Shown here piece after piece: positions 7,900 through 12,162 of a DNA stretch of 12,162 nt; positions within the stretch are counted from its first letter, which is position 1; every line of letters starts with the position of its first letter. The position numbers and the translations under genes were made by a program. Source of the stretch: Lojkania enalia (lineage: Eukaryota; Ascomycota; Dothideomycetes; Pleosporales); NCBI GenBank assembly GCA_010094045.1, contig ML986802.1, positions 1-12,162 of the forward strand, read 5' to 3'. The notes beneath the pieces are model-generated. The model was given only the letters and a program-made list of their open reading frames with translations. It was not told the DNA's origin and ran no database searches.

Positions 7900-8488
7900 A
7901 ACTAAATAATATAATAGTAATCTACAACTTATATAATTATTCTATAAAAACTTCTATATTCTTCTAATATATATAAGAATTATATCTAATTTTACTATAG
8001 TAGCTATAGTACGTTTTATACTATCCGCTTATATTTAATTATACTCTAAATTAGCGTATTATAGTTTAAATTTCTTCTTTATTATCCTTTTTAATAATAA
8101 TTATCTCTTCTTATATTTTTATTAGAGTCCCTTATACTTAAATCCGCCTTTTTTCTACTATCTCTATTTTATTACTACTTTATTTACTTCTCGAAAGCTA
8201 ATAATTTTATTATATATTAACCCGATCTAATATATTACTTTTATAAACCTTTTTTTAAGTTAATTTAGTTTCTTAATAATAGAAGTTAGTAAAAAACTTA
8301 TATTCCTTTAAATCTAATTATAAATTAATATTAATTAAGTTTCTAACTTATATATATTATTTAATATTTTTACTTCTTATAAAGTATTATTTTATACTAG
8401 TAGTATTAGTATATAAAGCTTTATATTAAGCTTTAAAAGTACTACTTCTAGATTAAATAGAATTAAACTAGCTTTTTAAAAACTTATA
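7900..8488 (-). pseudogene. Element B transposase relic, C-terminal part with zinc knuckle
   Basis: Only the end of the transposase is in view, from just downstream of the catalytic core (equivalent to A position 3851) to the C-terminus. A zinc-knuckle trace at 7967-8008 keeps the complete C-x2-C-x4-H-x4-C spacing, with all four ligand codons now TAT (Tyr) as expected after RIP of Cys and His codons. Between lie a LDPE/LSKL-like region and a charged, lysine-rich stretch shared with A. The catalytic residues lie beyond element D, outside the window. The exact stop is not clear because RIP creates many TAA/TAG; the low coordinate is approximate. Confidence 0.75.
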
Positions 8489-8532
8489 ATATATTCTACT
8501 ATCGAAGCAGCTAAACTATTAAAGTAGCTACT
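8489..8532 (+). repeat. Left subterminal region (probable TIR) of element D
   Basis: Starts ATATATTCTACTATCG, then carries AAGCAGCTAAA (8505) and AAGTAGCTACT (8522), two related motifs 17 bp apart, as in the TIRs of B and C. The matching right TIR is not in the window, so calling this a TIR is inference. Confidence 0.5.
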
Positions 8533-8731
8533 TTTTCTTAGCGTAATAAATACTAGATATAAAAAGTTAATTTACTTAATACTAATAAGAAATCTTATAT
8601 ATAATATACTTTTATCTAATTTAGAATTTCCTCTACTATCCTTTTAGCACGTATAAGTATTATATCTAGTCTTACTATAGTTACTATAGTAGCATTAAGC
8701 TAGTTAAGCTCTTTCTTAAGTATTAGTACTA

Positions 8732-8798
8732 ACGTACAGCACAAGCGAGCTGATTACCTAAGCGAGCTAATTATAATACTAAGACCCTACTAAAATCG
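8732..8798 (+). repeat. Left terminal inverted repeat of element C (67 bp)
   Basis: Begins ACGTACAGCACAAGCGAGC. It pairs with 10537-10603 with eight or so mismatches, nearly all C/T or G/A. It carries AAGCGAGCTGATTA at 8743-8756 and AAGCGAGCTAATTA at 8760-8773, 17 bp apart, likely transposase-binding sites. Confidence 0.95.
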
Positions 8799-8833
8799 TA
8801 ATAATTATACTTTATAGTATTATACTACAACTA

Positions 8834-10516
8834 ATAACTGTAGAATTAATTTAGAAAGAAGCTAGAATATAGCTTATACTTTAAGCTCTTTAATAAGATG
8901 TGATACTAACTATACGTCGTATTGCATTAATCTATAATATCTCCTAAAGTATACTTAGTATATAAAGGTAAGAAATAGCTTTATAACATAATTGCCAGCC
9001 TAATTTAATAAAGCTTAGTAAGACTAAGGAGTAGATAATTGTTTAGCATATACTAGATCTAGATATAAGAGGATTTCTGCCGCAGCTTACTACTGTTTAA
9101 GATATAGCTAATTTACTACTAGCTGCGCGCTCTACTAGCTAGGTTAGAAAGAACTAGGTAGAGAACTTTATTAAACGTACGCCTAAGCTTAAGGTTAAAT
9201 TCAATTAAAAGTACGACTATTTAAGAGCTAAATATAAGAATTCTAAGGTTATAGAAGGCTAGTTCTACCTTGTATAGAATATAAAGGCTAAGTATAGTAT
9301 TATCGACGAAGATATATATAACTTTAATAAATTAGACTTTATAATAGACGTAATATTAATAGAAGTAGTAGTTACTAGCTCTAAGAAATGGAATTGACTA
9401 AAGCAGCTCCAGCCAGGTAATTATAAGTAGACTATAGTTATCTAGGGTATTAACGCGATAGGATAAGCAATACTATCTTTTATTATTTTTATAGGTATCT
9501 ACCACCTCTCTATATAGTATAAAGAAGATAATATTCTATTAACCTAGGCTATATAGGTTACTAATAACAGCTAGACAATAAATAATATTAGTATTAAGTA
9601 GTTAAAGTACTTTAACGCGTATATAAAGGATTATACTATTAGTACATATTAATTGCTAATTCTTAACAGCTATAAGAGCTACAACTCGCTTAAATTCAGG
9701 TAGCTCTATAAGGAAAAGAATATTATTACTCTCTATATACCTCTACATTCGTCGCATCTATTACAGCTACTAGATATAGGTTATTTCTCGCCTTTAAAAA
9801 CTACGTACAGGCGCTAAGTCAAGCAGCTAATATATAGTTATATTAACTATATTATAAAAATTAAGTTCTTACCCTACTTTAAAGTAGCTTTTAACGTAGC
9901 AATTATAAAGAGTAATATTCTAAGTAGCTTTTAAGGTACTAGTCTAATTCTATTCGACCTAGATATAGTACTATTAAAGCTCGAAGTTTAACTGTATATA
10001 CTAATACTTTTTATAGTTGAAGATACTCTTTAGAAGTTAAAAATACTAAGTAATTCTATTAAATTTAGGTTTTAATCTATATACGTTCGATTAAGAGTTT
10101 AAAAGTACTTAAATAGCTCGTCTATTTTAATAGTAGAGGTATTTAAACAGTTTATAAAGGGTGCTATATATATAATATATAAAAACGTACTATTATACGC
10201 TTAGATTACTAAGCTTTAAGCAGCTAATAAGGCTGCTATATAACGTCGATTATATAAAAGAAAGCGTATATAGAAGAAAGGTAACCTAATAATTAAAAAA
10301 GGCGCTTAATTAACTACTCTAAAAGATTTTAGCGCTTATACTAATAGGAAAAAGAGTAGGAAAAAGGCGCGTGTTAATAGAGATCAGCCGACTTAAAGGT
10401 GCTATAGGTAGTATAGTAAGGCTGGGTATAACTCGCGGACGTGTAAAAATAATACTATAGATATAGAAGAATAGGCTACTATACTATATAGTACGATAGA
10501 ATATAAGAAAGTATAA
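8834..10516 (+). pseudogene. Element C transposase relic (Fot1/pogo type, about 560 codons)
   Basis: A DDE transposase read in a single frame (first bases 3n+2) with no frameshift and about forty in-frame stops of RIP type. The start is an ATA at 8834 that was probably ATG; the TAA at 10514 lies just before the right TIR, giving 560 residues, near the size of Fot1 transposase. Order: Psq-like helix-turn-helix (residues about 22-37); CENP-B-type DNA-binding region (about 60-125, including a R-G-F-L-P block and NFIKRTPKLK); catalytic N-F-N-K-L-D-F (first Asp to Asn, 9326), L-N-S-Y-K-S-Y (second, Asp to Asn, 9665) and H-S-S-H-L-L-Q-L-L-D-I-G-Y-F (third, Asp kept, 9773), the last two 35 residues apart; a lysine/arginine-rich tail; and a zinc knuckle at 10403-10444 in which only the final Cys survives. 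Confidence 0.92.
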
Positions 10517-10536
10517 TATTTTGCGAAAAGTAGTCG

Positions 10537-10603
10537 CGATTTTAGTATAGTTTTAGCATTATAATCAGCTTGCTTAGGTAATCAGCTCGCTTATACTGTA
10601 CGT
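10537..10603 (-). repeat. Right terminal inverted repeat of element C (67 bp)
   Basis: Inverted copy of 8732-8798, reading ACGTACAGTATAAGCGAGC inward from 10603. The twin motifs lie at 10579-10592 and 10562-10575. Followed by the TA at 10604-10605. Confidence 0.95.
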
Positions 10604-12162
10604 TACAAGTTTTTTTAAAGGGCTAAGAATATATAGATATTTTAATAGCTATATATAAAGATCCCTTACTATATAATACTATACTACTATACTAAATATA
10701 CTTTCTTTTATATGTTTTATACTTAGTTACTTCTTCTAATTACTTTTTAAGCTTAGAGTTACGAGTTTAAAGAAGTATATTCTAATATAGTATTAACTTA
10801 GCACCTTCTATAAGCTATAAGAATCCTTCTTAAACATCTTTTAGTAATTATATAAAGGACTTTTATATAAGTATTAATTGTAACCTAAATTTATATATAT
10901 TACTTAGAGTTTTAGACTATTAAGAGTTTTTTTATAAAAGTAGTTCTAGTAGAGTATATAATTATATATTAAAGTAATTTAATATAATCTATACGTTTAG
11001 AGGAATAATTCCTATTACTTTAAAAGCCTTTTAATAGTTCTTATATGTAAATACGTTAAAAAATACATTCTTAAAGGCTAGAAAGAAGCCTTCTTTATTA
11101 ATATAGTAGACGTGTTAGTACGCTAAGTCTTATATATACTATAAATACTTTAGCTTTAATAGTAAAAAGTAAACTATATTAAAAGGCTAAAGTATATATA
11201 ATAAATAAGAAGGTATATAAAGTATTAGAATCTTTTATATAAGGTAGTAATCTTTAAATTTCTAGTTAAGGTAGCTTTTATAGCCGTCTAAAATAAGTAG
11301 CCTATATAATTCTATCTAACGTATCTTTATATATTTATTAAAGTACTTTAACTATTTAAAACTAAGTATATTATTTATCCAGCCGTTCTTAGAAACTAAA
11401 ATTTTCCAATTATATAATATACTTACTTCTTTATACTATATAAAAATATAGATATATCTTTTATAAATAATAAATAGTAAGGTTGTATATATAGTAGTAT
11501 AGATATTCTAGATAACTATAACCTACTTATAATTATCTAGCTATATAAGAGTAGGCCTTATATAATATTCTAAACCTATAATAACCTTTATAGTACTAAT
11601 AATATCTATCTAAAAGTCTATCTTATTAAAGTTGTAAATATTATTATTATATATACTATATTTTGCAATTATATCTTATATAAGCTTAAACTATATATTA
11701 ATAACTTCTAGGTTCTTTTATTTTATTCTTTAATAATCTTTTACTTAATTAAAAGCTATTTTAAACTTATTTATACGCGCTATAAATTATTTAGACTAAT
11801 TCTTTTCTATAAGTATTCTACTATATACGCCTAATAGTTTATCTACTATATCTACTACCTTATATAGCTGGGGCGTAAATTCTTATAAATTAAGGTTAAG
11901 AATATATTATACGATTGTTTATTCTTCGGTTACTATAAACTTCTAGCGATTTAATTATATATAAGAGCGAAATGCGATTCTATAAAATCGAGTAAAGAGT
12001 TGTTAATATTATATATTAAAAGTTATAGTAGTATATTATATACTCTTAAATTAGCCTAATTTATACGCTTATAAGATAAGCTTAATTCTACCTTCTTATT
12101 AAATTAATAAAAGGTTATATTGTAGATTTATTATAGTTTATACATAGTATTTATAACGCTAA

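Larger units (their letters stand above)
7813..8488 (-). mobile_element. Element B: pogo-like transposon, left part, same family as A
   Basis: Begins with a TIR (7813-7861) beside TA (7811-7812), followed by about 105 bp that A has lost, and then 7965-8488, which matches A 3328-3851 as a direct repeat. The match stops at a TA (8487-8488; A has TA at 3850-3851 at the same point), after which element D begins. The rest of B must lie beyond the right edge of the window. Confidence 0.85.
8732..10603 (+). mobile_element. Element C: complete Fot1/pogo-like DNA transposon, 1872 bp
   Basis: Bounded by 67-bp terminal inverted repeats (8732-8798 and 10537-10603) and flanked by TA on both sides (8730-8731 and 10604-10605), the hallmark of Tc1/mariner-superfamily insertion. 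It holds one transposase gene in plus orientation filling most of the interior. It is the innermost of four nested elements and keeps noticeably more CpA and TpG than the rest of the window, so it appears to be the most recent arrival with the least RIP. It is non-autonomous now because the transposase is riddled with stops, but the TIRs are well preserved. Confidence 0.95.
8489..12162 (-). mobile_element. Element D: pogo-like transposon, interrupted by element C, right end outside window
   Basis: D occupies 8489-8731 and 10606-12162, about 1800 bp of its own sequence, around element C. Its left end follows a TA (8487-8488) at which the A/B homology breaks. C is inserted at a TA duplicated at 8730-8731 and 10604-10605. 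The window ends within the N-terminal part of the transposase, so roughly 150-200 bp including the right TIR should lie beyond. The exact left boundary rests on the TA rule and the break in A/B homology, so it could shift by a few bases. Confidence 0.8.
8640..12162 (-). pseudogene. Element D transposase relic (DD35D, zinc knuckle), split by element C
   Basis: This pogo/Fot1-type transposase has lost all function. On the right piece (10606-12162, first bases 3n+2) the frame gives a Psq-like trace near the edge, then I-Y-N-F-N-K-I-D-F (first catalytic codon 11627-11625, AAT), L-I-L-D-G-Y-K-S-Y (second, 11288-11286, GAC kept) and P-F-N-I-V-Y-F-L-L-L-K (third, 11180-11178, AAT); the last two are 35 residues apart. 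On the left piece a zinc knuckle at 8647-8688 reads Y-S-N-Y-S-K-T-R-Y-N-T-Y-T-C in C-x2-C-x4-H-x4-C spacing with only the last Cys kept. Its frame is that of the right piece once 1874 bp (C plus one TA) are removed, which links the two halves as one gene. Confidence 0.85.

Noticed and set aside
3328..8488. The direct repeats 3328-3851 and 7965-8488 as LTRs of one large element
   Set aside because: Both translate as the C-terminal part of a pogo-like transposase on the minus strand and B has its TIR outside the repeat, so they are two copies of a DNA transposon.
8732..10603. Element C as a currently active transposon
   Set aside because: About forty in-frame stops and loss of two catalytic aspartates. 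It could only move if an intact transposase elsewhere recognises its TIRs.
1..12162. AT-rich composition suggesting mitochondrial or bacterial symbiont DNA
   Set aside because: The bias is specific to CpA/TpG loss with CpG kept, and the content is nuclear fungal Ty3/gypsy and Fot1/pogo elements.
1..12162. Short ATG-initiated ORFs in various frames
   Set aside because: None is long or has codon or motif support. They are chance ORFs in RIP-mutated DNA or frames overlapping transposase and pol relics.

Overview
This window looks like heterochromatic repeat DNA from a filamentous ascomycete (Pezizomycotina) whose genome has undergone repeat-induced point mutation (RIP). It is very AT-rich. CpA and TpG are strongly depleted on both strands while TpA is abundant and CpG survives. 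Every coding relic is full of TAA/TAG where CAA, CAG or TGG is expected. I found no intact host gene, tRNA, rRNA or CRISPR array. Almost everything that can be assigned is a dead transposable element, and the elements are inserted into one another.

Left block (1-6022): a Ty3/gypsy retrotransposon on the minus strand (Gypsy-1: 5' LTR at 3045-3322, then gag and the start of pol, running off the left edge) sits inside a Fot1/pogo-like DNA transposon on the minus strand (element A, 3323-5031). A in turn sits in the pol gene of a second Ty3/gypsy element on the plus strand (Gypsy-2). The integrase tail and chromodomain of Gypsy-2 survive at 5034-5186 and 5718-6022. That chromodomain is split by a 531-bp non-coding element with 101-bp LTRs and a perfect 5-bp target duplication (5187-5717), a TRIM-like miniature LTR retroelement.

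Middle (6023-7335): about 1 kb that I cannot assign confidently, then a solo LTR of the Gypsy-1 family in the opposite orientation (7058-7335).

Right block (7336-12162): four pogo-like elements nested in sequence. Element E (catalytic fragment 7336-7812) is cut by B (7813-8488), B is cut by D (8489-8731 and 10606-12162), and D is cut by C (8732-10603). C is complete: 1872 bp, 67-bp terminal inverted repeats, TA target duplication, one decayed 560-codon transposase. Frame arithmetic supports two of the nestings: removing C plus one TA rejoins D in frame, and removing the TRIM plus one GTAAG rejoins the Gypsy-2 chromodomain in frame.

Together the genes form no pathway. They are a layered record of successive transposition followed by RIP. 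C is the innermost of its nest and the least mutated, which fits its being the youngest. Points worth a second look are the TRIM, the TIR architecture shared by the pogo families (two copies of a motif 17 bp apart), and a recurring C-terminal zinc knuckle in the transposases. I see no evidence of a new defence or metabolic system.
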